From positions 1,488,001-1,552,000 of the forward strand of contig NZ_JAKUDO010000001.1 of the NCBI RefSeq assembly GCF_022436485.1: 64,000 nt of DNA, given 5' to 3'. Below, in pieces: positions 54,141 through 61,345 of this stretch. The position numbers and the translations under genes were made by a program. This stretch comes from Agrococcus sp. ARC_14. GTDB lineage: Bacteria > Actinomycetota > Actinomycetes > Actinomycetales > Microbacteriaceae. The notes below the pieces were generated by a model. It was given only the letters and a program-made list of their open reading frames with translations. It did not search any database and was not told where the DNA came from. Every line of letters begins with the position of its first letter. Position 1 is the first letter of the stretch.

Positions 54141-54761
54141 ATGACCACCACATCCACCACATCCACCGCGTCGCCGCGTGCGCGCACCAGTCGCTGGCGG
54201 GTCGTCGACATCGTCGTCGCCGCCGTGCTCGGCGTCGCCACGGGGCTCCTGTTCGTGCTCTGGAACGGCGTCGGCTACGTCTGGTTCGAGGGCATGGACG
54301 CGCTCACGCCGGGCTTCGGCGGCCTGGCAGTCGGCATCTGGCTCATCGGCGGCGTGCTCGGCGGGCTCATCATCCGCAAGCCGGGCGCCGCGCTGTTCGT
54401 CGAGCTGCTGGCCTCGACAGTCTCGATGCTGCTCGGCAGCGTGTGGGCGATCGAGACCGTCTATGCAGGCATCGCGCAGGGCCTCGGCGCCGAGCTGATC
54501 TTCCTGCTGTTCGCATACCGCCGCTTCGGGGTCTTCGTGGCGATGCTCGCCGGCATCGGTGCGGCCGTCGCCGCCTGGACGCTCGAGCTGTTCACCTCCG
54601 GCAACCTCGCGATGAGCGGGGAGTTCCTGCTCATCTACCTCGGCTGCCTCGTGGTCTCCGGCGCGCTGCTGGCGGGCCTCGTCGGCTGGCTGCTGACCCG
54701 TGCGCTCGCGGCGACGGGCGTGCTCGACCGGTTCGCGTCCGGGCGCTCGCGCGGCAGGTGA
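54141..54761 (+). CDS. ECF transporter substrate-binding (S) component, YkoE type
   Basis: Membrane S-component that binds the thiamine precursor hydroxymethylpyrimidine or thiamine. The 206-aa product has six hydrophobic segments and the YkoE pattern (VVAAVLGVATGLLFVLWN, LGSVWAIETVYAGIAQGLGAE). It starts at ATG 54141 with GTGAAGGG upstream, 40 nt after the TPP riboswitch. First gene of a four-gene overlapping operon. Confidence 0.9.
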   Translation: MTTTSTTSTASPRARTSRWRVVDIVVAAVLGVATGLLFVLWNGVGYVWFEGMDALTPGFGGLAVGIWLIGGVLGGLIIRKPGAALFVELLASTVSMLLGSVWAIETVYAGIAQGLGAELIFLLFAYRRFGVFVAMLAGIGAAVAAWTLELFTSGNLAMSGEFLLIYLGCLVVSGALLAGLVGWLLTRALAATGVLDRFASGRSRGR

Positions 54762-56260
54762 GCGGCTCCCGCATCCGCGCGCGCGGCTGGGGCTGGCAGC
54801 ACGCCGGTCGCGCGGCGCCCGCGCTCGCCGGGCTCGACCTCGACGTCGAGCCCGGCGAGCGGGTGCTGCTGCTGGGGCCCTCGGGCGCTGGCAAGTCGAC
54901 GCTGCTCTCGGCCCTCGCCGGCGTGCTCGGCGGCGAGGACGAGGGCGATGAGTCCGGCGAGCTGACCGTCGACGGCGCGCACCCGGCGACCCGACGGGGC
55001 ACCACCGACGCCGGCACCGCCGGCCTCGTGCTGCAGGATCCGCAGGCGAACACGATCATGTCGCACGTCGGCGACGACGTGGCCTTCGGCTGCGAGAACC
55101 TCGCGGTGCCGCGCGACGAGATCTGGCAGCGGGTGCGCCACGCGCTCGCCGCCGTCGGGCTCGACGTGGCGCTCGACCGCTCGACGGCGGCGCTCTCCGG
55201 CGGGCAGCGGCAGCGGCTCGCGCTCGCGGGCGTCATCGCGATGCGGCCTGGCCTCATCCTGCTCGACGAGCCGACGGCCAACCTCGACCCCGCGGGGGTC
55301 GTGGAGGTGCGGGATGCCGTGGCGCGCGTCGCAGCCGAGACCGGCGCGACGCTCGTGGTCGTCGAGCACCGCGTGGAGACCTGGCTGCCGGTGGTCGACC
55401 GCGTCGTGGTGCTCGCCGCAGGCGGCGGCGCCGTGGCCGACGGTGCGCCGACTGCCGTGCTCGACGCCCGCCGCGAGCAGCTGGCCGCGGACGGCGTCTG
55501 GGTGCCTGGGCTCCCCGTCGAGATCGCCCGCGGGAGCAGGCACCCGGGCGACGCGCTGCTCGAGCTCGACGCGGTGCGCGCCGGCCGCGGCGGGGTGCCG
55601 GCGCACGAGCCCGTCACGCTCGCGATCCGTGCCGGTGAGGCGCTCGTCGTCACCGGGCCGAACGGCGCCGGCAAGTCGACGCTCGCGCTGACGCTCGCGG
55701 GCCTCATGGCGCCGGTCGTGGGCGAGGTGCGGGCGACGTCGACGCTGCGTGGGGCAGAGCTGCGTGAGCAGGCACCCCTGCGCTGGCGGCCGAAGCAGCT
55801 CTCACGCCGCATCGGCACGGTCTTCCAGCAGCCCGAGCACCAGTTCGTGACGGCCAGGGTGCACGACGAGGTGGCCGCGGGGCTGCGCGCGCTCGCGCTG
55901 CCGCGCCACGAGATCGCACAGCGCGTCGACGGCTTGCTCGCGGCACTGCGGCTCGATGCGCTCGCCGACGCGAATCCGTTCACGCTCTCGGGCGGCGAGC
56001 AGCGTCGGCTCTCGGTCGCGACGGTGCTCGCGCCCGCGCCGCGCGTGATGGTGCTCGACGAGCCCACCTTCGGCCAGGACCGGCGCACCTGGCAGGAGCT
56101 CGTGCGGCTCATCGCCTCGCTCGTCGACGATCGCGGCTGCGCCGTCGTGGCGATCACGCACGACGCCGACGTCGAGCGCGTGCTGGGCGACCGCACGCTG
56201 CGGCTCGGCGAGCCCGCCGCGAGCGCGAGCGACCGCCCTGCGCAGGCGGGCAGCTCGTGA
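54758..56260 (+). CDS. ECF transporter ATPase, two fused domains (YkoD type)
   Basis: A 500-aa protein with two ABC ATPase domains. Domain 1: Walker A LLGPSGAGKSTLL, signature ALSGGQRQR, Walker B LILLDEPTANLD. Domain 2: TGPNGAGKSTLAL, LSGGEQRRLS, VMVLDEPTFGQD. In other ECF modules the two are separate proteins. GTG 54758 overlaps the ykoE stop (GTGA). Confidence 0.95.
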   Translation: MSGSRIRARGWGWQHAGRAAPALAGLDLDVEPGERVLLLGPSGAGKSTLLSALAGVLGGEDEGDESGELTVDGAHPATRRGTTDAGTAGLVLQDPQANTIMSHVGDDVAFGCENLAVPRDEIWQRVRHALAAVGLDVALDRSTAALSGGQRQRLALAGVIAMRPGLILLDEPTANLDPAGVVEVRDAVARVAAETGATLVVVEHRVETWLPVVDRVVVLAAGGGAVADGAPTAVLDARREQLAADGVWVPGLPVEIARGSRHPGDALLELDAVRAGRGGVPAHEPVTLAIRAGEALVVTGPNGAGKSTLALTLAGLMAPVVGEVRATSTLRGAELREQAPLRWRPKQLSRRIGTVFQQPEHQFVTARVHDEVAAGLRALALPRHEIAQRVDGLLAALRLDALADANPFTLSGGEQRRLSVATVLAPAPRVMVLDEPTFGQDRRTWQELVRLIASLVDDRGCAVVAITHDADVERVLGDRTLRLGEPAASASDRPAQAGSS

Positions 56261-57054
56261 CCGCCCCCATCCAGGCGAGCACCGTGCGCCCGTCCACCGT
56301 GCTCGAGCAGGTGAACCCGGTCACGCCGTTCGCCGCCGCGGTCGTCTACTCGATCCCGATGCTGCTGACGATCGACATCGTCACTGCCGCGGTCGCGCTC
56401 GGAGCCTGGATCGTCGTCTTCGCCGCAGCGGGCATCGGGCCGCGCACGGTGCTGCGCCGATCGTGGCCGCTCTTCATCGCGGCCCCGCTGTCGGCGCTCA
56501 GCATGCTCCTCTACGCCGAGCCCGGTGGACGCATCCACGCGCAGGTCTGGCTCGCGATCATCAGCGACCAGTCGATCGAGCTGGCGCTCGCGATCGGTCT
56601 GCGCGTGCTGGCGATCGGCGTGCCGACGCTGGTCGCGCTCGTCGGCATCGATCCCACGCGCTTGGCCGACGGGCTCGCGCAGGTGGCACGGCTGCCGCAC
56701 CGCTTCGTGCTCGCGGCGCTCGCCGGGGTGCGACTGTTCGGTGTGCTGGGGGAGGACTGGCGCCAGATCGCGCTCGCCCGGCGCGCCCGCGGGCTGGGCG
56801 ACACGGGTGTGGTGCGCAGAGCGCTGCAGGCGGCGTTCGCGCTGCTGGTGGTGGCGCTGCGTCGCGGCGGCACGCTGGCGACAGCGATGGAGGCACGCGG
56901 ATTCGGGGGTCCGGAGCGCACGTGGGCTCGGCCATCGACGGTGGGGCGGGCAGACCTCCTGATGCTGCTGCTGGCGATCGCCGTCGCGGCGCTCGCCCTC
57001 GGGGTCTCGCTCGCGGCGGGATCGTTCCGACCGGTGTGGCAGGGGGCGTGGTGA
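56257..57054 (+). CDS. ECF transporter transmembrane (T) component, YkoC type
   Basis: Scaffold subunit. The 265-aa protein has about six hydrophobic segments and the coupling motif ARRARGLGD..., with ARGFGG near the end, matching the two Ala-Arg-Gly boxes of EcfT that contact the ATPases. GTG 56257 overlaps the ATPase stop; its own stop overlaps the next gene. Confidence 0.93.
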   Translation: MTAPIQASTVRPSTVLEQVNPVTPFAAAVVYSIPMLLTIDIVTAAVALGAWIVVFAAAGIGPRTVLRRSWPLFIAAPLSALSMLLYAEPGGRIHAQVWLAIISDQSIELALAIGLRVLAIGVPTLVALVGIDPTRLADGLAQVARLPHRFVLAALAGVRLFGVLGEDWRQIALARRARGLGDTGVVRRALQAAFALLVVALRRGGTLATAMEARGFGGPERTWARPSTVGRADLLMLLLAIAVAALALGVSLAAGSFRPVWQGAW

Positions 57055-57527
57055 TCACGATCATCGACGGCCGATCCGGCTCGGGCAAGACCGAGCTCGC
57101 GGCACGACTCGCCGCGGAGACCGGTGCCCGCGTCATCCACATGGACGACCTCTATGCCGGCTGGCACGGCCTCGCCACCGGGTCTCGGCTGCTCGAGCGC
57201 GGCATCCTCGCGCCGCTGACCGCCGGCGCGGTGGCGCGATGGCGACGCTGGGACTGGGAGATCAGCGACTGGGGTCCGGAGGATCGCGCGGCCCCGGGGG
57301 AGCACCTCATCATCGAGGGCTGCGGCTCGCTCACGATCGAGAGCCGCGAGCACGCGCAGCGCACCATCTGGCTCGAAGCACCCGAGAGCGTCCGGCGGGC
57401 GCGGGCGCTGGAGCGCGACGGCGACGACTCGTGGTGGCTGCTGTGGCGCGAGCAGGAGGACGCGCACATCGCCGCGCACGATCCCGCTGCGATCGCCGAC
57501 GAGGTGCAGCCGACGTCGCTCGGCTGA
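57051..57527 (+). CDS. P-loop NTPase (uridine-kinase-like), co-translated with thiamine transporter
   Basis: A 158-aa small-molecule-kinase-like protein: Walker A GRSGSGKTELA, IHMDDLYAGW (typical substrate Asp) and IIEGCGSLT. The lid region RRARALERDGDDSWW is Arg-rich. Substrate unknown. GTG 57051 overlaps the T-component stop by 4 nt, so it shares the TPP-controlled transcript. A role with thiamine or hydroxymethylpyrimidine phosphorylation is possible but unproven. Confidence 0.85.
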   Translation: MITIIDGRSGSGKTELAARLAAETGARVIHMDDLYAGWHGLATGSRLLERGILAPLTAGAVARWRRWDWEISDWGPEDRAAPGEHLIIEGCGSLTIESREHAQRTIWLEAPESVRRARALERDGDDSWWLLWREQEDAHIAAHDPAAIADEVQPTSLG

Positions 57528-57600
57528 GCGTCACGCGCCCGTGCTGGCACCGATCGCCTCGCGGGCCCCCTCGACGCATCCGCATGCCGCCGTCGGCGCG

Positions 57601-57606
57601 TAGGCT
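57601..57606 (+). promoter_or_regulatory. -10 element TAGGCT upstream of adh
   Basis: TAnnnT hexamer 46 nt before ATG 57653; the leader has CAAGGAGG as ribosome binding site. Confidence 0.45.
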
Positions 57607-57652
57607 GGCGGCCGGCATCGCGTCGTTGCCGCCACAGACTCAAGGAGGCAGC

Positions 57653-58723
57653 ATGCCCATCCTCACCAAGGCACTGCAGAAGACCGCTCCCGATCAGCCC
57701 TATCGCGTCGCCCAGATCGAGCGTCGCGACCCGCGCCCGAACGATGTGGTCATCGCGATCAAGGCGGCGGGCATCTGCCACAGCGACATCCACACCATCC
57801 GCGACGAGTGGGGCAAGGCGCCCTTCCCGCTCACGGTCGGCCACGAGATCGCCGGCATCGTCGAGGCGATCGGCGACGCAGTCACGCGCCACGCCGTCGG
57901 CGACCGCGTCGGCGTCGGCTGCCTGGTCGACTCGTGCGGCGAGTGCGAGCAGTGCCTCGCCGACGAGGAGCAGGACTGCCTGCAGGGCAACGTCGGCACC
58001 TACGCATCCGTCGACCGCGACGGCACCATCACGCAGGGCGGCTACGCCGAGCACGTGGTCGTCGACGAGCGCTTCGTGCTGGGCATCCCGAAGGGCATCG
58101 AGCTCGATGTCGCCGCTCCGCTGCTGTGCGCGGGCATCACGCTCTACTCGCCGATCGACCGCTGGGGCGTCGGCGAGGGCAAGCGCGTCGCCGTCATCGG
58201 GCTCGGCGGGCTCGGCCACATGGGCGTGCAGATCTCCGCCGCGAAGGGCGCAGAGGTCATCGTGCTCTCGCGCTCGCTGGCGAAGGAGTCGCTCGCGGCC
58301 GAGCTGGGTGCCAGCCGCACCGTCGCCACCGGCGTCGAGGGCTGGGACGAGGAGCTGCGGGGCAGCTTCGACGTGATCCTCAACACCGTCAGCGCCGACC
58401 TGGAGCTCGATCGCTACCTGCGGCTCCTCAAGCCGCACGGTGCGATGGTGAACGTCGGCCTGCCGCCGGGGCCGCAGTCGATCAAGCTGGGTTCGCTGAT
58501 CAACGGCGGCAAGGTCCTCGCGGGCTCGAACATCGGTGGCATCCGCCAGACGCAGGAGATGCTCGACTTCTGCGCGGCGCACGGCATCGGCGCGATGATC
58601 GAGACGATCGGTGTGGATGCGGTGGACGAGGCCTACGACCGAGTGGTCGCGGGCGACGTGCAGTTCCGCTTCGTGATCGACACGGCGACGTTCGCCGACG
58701 CGGAGGCCGTGCCGCTGCCCTAG
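57653..58723 (+). CDS. zinc-dependent NAD(P) alcohol dehydrogenase (YahK/CAD type)
   Basis: A 356-aa medium-chain dehydrogenase. Catalytic zinc ligands in AGICHSDIHT and VGHEIAG, structural zinc Cys in CGECEQCLADEEQDC, Rossmann motif IGLGGLGHMGV. Members reduce aldehydes to alcohols. ATG 57653 has AAGGAGG. Its TAG overlaps the TAG of the convergent gene in a shared CTAG. Confidence 0.93.
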   Translation: MPILTKALQKTAPDQPYRVAQIERRDPRPNDVVIAIKAAGICHSDIHTIRDEWGKAPFPLTVGHEIAGIVEAIGDAVTRHAVGDRVGVGCLVDSCGECEQCLADEEQDCLQGNVGTYASVDRDGTITQGGYAEHVVVDERFVLGIPKGIELDVAAPLLCAGITLYSPIDRWGVGEGKRVAVIGLGGLGHMGVQISAAKGAEVIVLSRSLAKESLAAELGASRTVATGVEGWDEELRGSFDVILNTVSADLELDRYLRLLKPHGAMVNVGLPPGPQSIKLGSLINGGKVLAGSNIGGIRQTQEMLDFCAAHGIGAMIETIGVDAVDEAYDRVVAGDVQFRFVIDTATFADAEAVPLP

Positions 58724-59772
58724 TCGCCGTCGATCCCGTCGAGCGCGTGCGTGATGCGCTCGGCGTCGGGGAGCGCCTGCTGCTCGGCGGCAGGCAGGTT
58801 GTCGTACGTGTAGGAGCTCACCGCAAGCGGCCCGGACGTCGCACCGAGCGCATACCGCACCACCGACTCGTTCTTGTCGCTGCACAGCAGGATGCCGACG
58901 GTCGGCGCGTGCTGCGCCTTCCGGATGAGGTCATCGACGATGGCGACGTAGAAGCCGAGCTGCCCGGTGTACTCGGGCTTGAACTTGCCGGCCTTGAGCT
59001 CGAACACGACGTAGCGCAGCTGCTCGGTGTGGAAGAAGAGCAGGTCGATGAAGAAGTCGTCGCCGTCGATCTCGAGGTGCTTCTGCCGGTCGACGAAGGC
59101 CCAGCCGGGCCCGAGCTCGCGCAGCACATCGACGATGCGGTCCATCATCGCCTGCTCGAGCTCGCGCTCGGCAGCGTCCTTGCTGAGCCCGAGGAAGTCG
59201 AACACGTATGGATCCTTCGAGATCGCCTGTGCGAGCCGTGCGTCGCGTTCCTCGAGCTTCCCATCGAAGCTGCTGGGTGCCGCTCCTTCGCGCTGCCGCA
59301 GCTGGCCCAGCATGTTGTGCTCGAGCACTGCCCGAGACCAGCCCTCGGTCGCAGCACGCTGGGCGTACCAGTCGCGCTCTTCGCGCTCGTCGAGCTTGTC
59401 GAGGAGGAGTCGGATGTGACCCCATGGCAGCTGTGCGACAGGCTGCTGCACCATGTGTCCCACAGCCTGCGGGACAATTGCCGACGCTTCGGGCCACGCG
59501 GCAGCGAAGCCGCGCATGTACATCAGGTTCGACCGCGAGAGACCCGTCATCGAAGGGAACTCGCTGCGGAGGTCGTGTGCGAGCTGCTCGACAACCTTGC
59601 CTCCCCAGCCGGCCGCCTGCTGCTGCTCGAGGATGGTGCGGCCGATGTGCCAGTAGAGGCCGATGAGCTCGGTGTTGACGATGCGCTGCGCCCGCAGGTG
59701 CGCGCTGTGCACGCGCGCCTTGAGCGCGGCGAGGATCTCGCCGTAGCGGTCAGGAAGCTCGAGCTCGTGCAT
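58720..59772 (-). CDS. DUF1016 / YhcG-type PD-(D/E)XK nuclease
   Basis: A 350-aa protein with an N-terminal DUF1016_N helical domain (SEFPSMTGLSRSNLMYMRGF, QLPWGHIRLLLDKL) and a C-terminal nuclease core: GDDFFIDLLFFH, then YVVFELKAGKFKPEYTGQL. The D...ExK residues are intact, so it may cleave DNA. Such genes often sit beside restriction or defence genes, but here it is an orphan. ATG 59772 is 7 nt from a TAGGCT -10. Confidence 0.9.
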   Translation of the reverse strand: MHELELPDRYGEILAALKARVHSAHLRAQRIVNTELIGLYWHIGRTILEQQQAAGWGGKVVEQLAHDLRSEFPSMTGLSRSNLMYMRGFAAAWPEASAIVPQAVGHMVQQPVAQLPWGHIRLLLDKLDEREERDWYAQRAATEGWSRAVLEHNMLGQLRQREGAAPSSFDGKLEERDARLAQAISKDPYVFDFLGLSKDAAERELEQAMMDRIVDVLRELGPGWAFVDRQKHLEIDGDDFFIDLLFFHTEQLRYVVFELKAGKFKPEYTGQLGFYVAIVDDLIRKAQHAPTVGILLCSDKNESVVRYALGATSGPLAVSSYTYDNLPAAEQQALPDAERITHALDGIDGD

Positions 59773-59779
59773 GGCCGCG

Positions 59780-59785
59780 AGCCTA
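59780..59785 (-). promoter_or_regulatory. -10 element TAGGCT, leaderless promoter for DUF1016 gene
   Basis: On the minus strand it ends 7 nt before ATG 59772. Confidence 0.6.
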
Positions 59786-59826
59786 GGTGTCACTACCGAC
59801 GTACCCGCTTCGGCAGTGTGGGTCGC

Positions 59827-60177
59827 CTACGCCCAGCCGAGCTCGTGCAGCTGCTCGTCGTCGATCCCGTAGAAGTGCGCGATCTCGTGCACGAGCGTCG
59901 TGCGCACCTCGGCGCGCAGCTCCTCAGGGGTCGCTGCGGTCTGGACGTGCGGCAGCCGATAGACCATGATGCGATCCGGCAGCTCGCCGAACCCGTAGGT
60001 GCCGCGCTCCGTGATCGCGACGCCTTCGTAGAGCCCCAGCAGATCCTCCTCCGGGTGCGCGTCCTCCACGAGGAAGACGACGTTGTCGAGCCCCTCGACC
60101 ATCTCGTCAGGCAGCTCGTCGAGCACGCTCGTGACGAGCGCCTCGAAGTCGTCGACCGTCATCTCCATGAGCGTCAT
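59827..60177 (-). CDS. small zincin-like metallopeptidase family protein
   Basis: A 116-aa minimal metallopeptidase. HEIAHFYGID contains HExxH and a following Asp as third ligand. It resembles the DUF1025/MpgA-type proteins found across Actinobacteria. Probably cytosolic; substrate unknown. Starts at 60177 and 60168 are possible. Confidence 0.85.
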   Translation of the reverse strand: MTLMEMTVDDFEALVTSVLDELPDEMVEGLDNVVFLVEDAHPEEDLLGLYEGVAITERGTYGFGELPDRIMVYRLPHVQTAATPEELRAEVRTTLVHEIAHFYGIDDEQLHELGWA

Positions 60178-60228
60178 TCTCTCGCAGCTGACGCTCCGCG
60201 CCTGCCGCGACCACGCGATCCCCTCAAG

Positions 60229-60246
60229 TGAGGTAACCCTAACTCA
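60229..60246 (+). promoter_or_regulatory. IdeR/DtxR-like iron box
   Basis: TGAGGTAACCCTAACTCA resembles the DtxR/IdeR consensus, a dyad of AGGTTA and TAACCT halves. It lies just upstream of the -10 at 60251, where a bound iron-loaded repressor would block transcription. Confidence 0.65.
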
Positions 60247-60250
60247 GTGA

Positions 60251-60256
60251 TAGCGT
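60251..60256 (+). promoter_or_regulatory. -10 element TAGCGT, leaderless promoter for siderophore-interacting protein
   Basis: Ends 8 nt before ATG 60265, immediately after the iron box. Confidence 0.5.
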
Positions 60257-60264
60257 CGAGGCAT

Positions 60265-61101
60265 ATGAGCACTCCAGATCGCGCCCTGCGCCCGCCTCGA
60301 CCGCAGCACGTCCTGGAGGTCCTCCGCAGCGAACGCATCGCGCCGAGCCTCGTGAGGGTGCACCTCGGCGGCGCCGGTCTCGCCACCTTCACGCCGAACG
60401 AGTTCACCGACGCCTACGTCAAGCTGCACTTCGTGAAGCCCGAGCTCGGCCTCGAGCCGCCCTACGACCTGGCTGGCCTGCGCGAGACGCTCGCTCCCGA
60501 AGACCTGCCCGTCACCCGCACCTACTCCGTGCGCGAGGTGACGGCCGACTCCATCGCCCTCGACTTCGTCGTGCACGGCGACGAGGGCCTCGCCGGACCA
60601 TGGGCAGCCACCGTGCAGCCCGGGGAGCTCGTCGCGTTCGGCGGCCCCGGCGGCGGCTACGCGCCCGACCCGACGGCCGACTGGCATCTGTTCGTGGGCG
60701 ACGAGACAGCGCTGCCCGCGATCGCCCGCGCCGTCGAGTCGCTGCCGGCGGGTGCACGCGGCATCGCCATCCTCGAGGCGCGGGATGCGTCGGAGGAGAT
60801 CGGGATCAGCGCTCCGGCGGGCGTCGAGGTGCGATGGCTGCACCGAGGAGCGCCCCGCGCAGAGACGGTCGGGCTGCTGGCCGCGACCGTGGCGGCGCTG
60901 GACTGGCCGGACGGCCGCGTGCACGCATTCGTGCACGGCGAGCGCGAGTCGATGAAGGCGATGCGCGACGAGCTCTTCACGCGCCGCGGGCTGGAGCGGG
61001 CGCAGGTCTCACTCTCGGGCTACTGGGCTCAGGGCCGCACCGAAGACCGCTTCCAAGCAGAGAAGCGCGAGCCTGTGGGGCAGATCCTGCCGAGCGAGTG
61101 A
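60265..61101 (+). CDS. siderophore-interacting protein (FAD-dependent ferric reductase)
   Basis: Reduces ferric siderophores in the cytosol to release iron. The 278-aa product has the FAD-binding motif RTYSVREV, WAATVQPGELVAFGGPGGGY and the NADH-binding half (HLFVGDETALPAIARAVESL). The C-terminal GYWAQGRTEDRF is typical. ATG 60265 is preferred over GTG 60247 (inside the promoter). Confidence 0.92.
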   Translation: MSTPDRALRPPRPQHVLEVLRSERIAPSLVRVHLGGAGLATFTPNEFTDAYVKLHFVKPELGLEPPYDLAGLRETLAPEDLPVTRTYSVREVTADSIALDFVVHGDEGLAGPWAATVQPGELVAFGGPGGGYAPDPTADWHLFVGDETALPAIARAVESLPAGARGIAILEARDASEEIGISAPAGVEVRWLHRGAPRAETVGLLAATVAALDWPDGRVHAFVHGERESMKAMRDELFTRRGLERAQVSLSGYWAQGRTEDRFQAEKREPVGQILPSE

Positions 61102-61111
61102 GCTGCGGGCC

Positions 61112-61321
61112 TCAGCGCCGCGTCTCCATCTCGTGCATGAGCAGCGTGACGATGCCGTCCACCACGAACAGTCCGGCCATGGCCGCCATGCCCTTGCGAT
61201 TGCGCTGCCGCCGGTAGTCGTCGGCGATGACGGGGTGCAGCACCTCGCGACCCACCAGCGATGGCCAGCGGCGACGCGGCCAGACTCGGCCCGAGGCGAG
61301 GATGGCCGTGGATCGACGCAA
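61112..61321 (-). CDS. small hypothetical protein downstream of AsnB-like gene
   Basis: A 69-aa frame with high G+C at third positions. It is Arg/Trp-rich at the N-terminus, with one hydrophobic stretch (MAAMAGLFVVDGIVTLLM) and an acidic end. Its start would be TTG at 61321, so the true start is uncertain. It follows the AsnB-like gene by 24 nt and could be its operon partner. No family recognised. Confidence 0.5.
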   Translation of the reverse strand: MRRSTAILASGRVWPRRRWPSLVGREVLHPVIADDYRRQRNRKGMAAMAGLFVVDGIVTLLMHEMETRR

Positions 61322-61345
61322 CGCTGAGCCGGCCCGGGCAATCGG

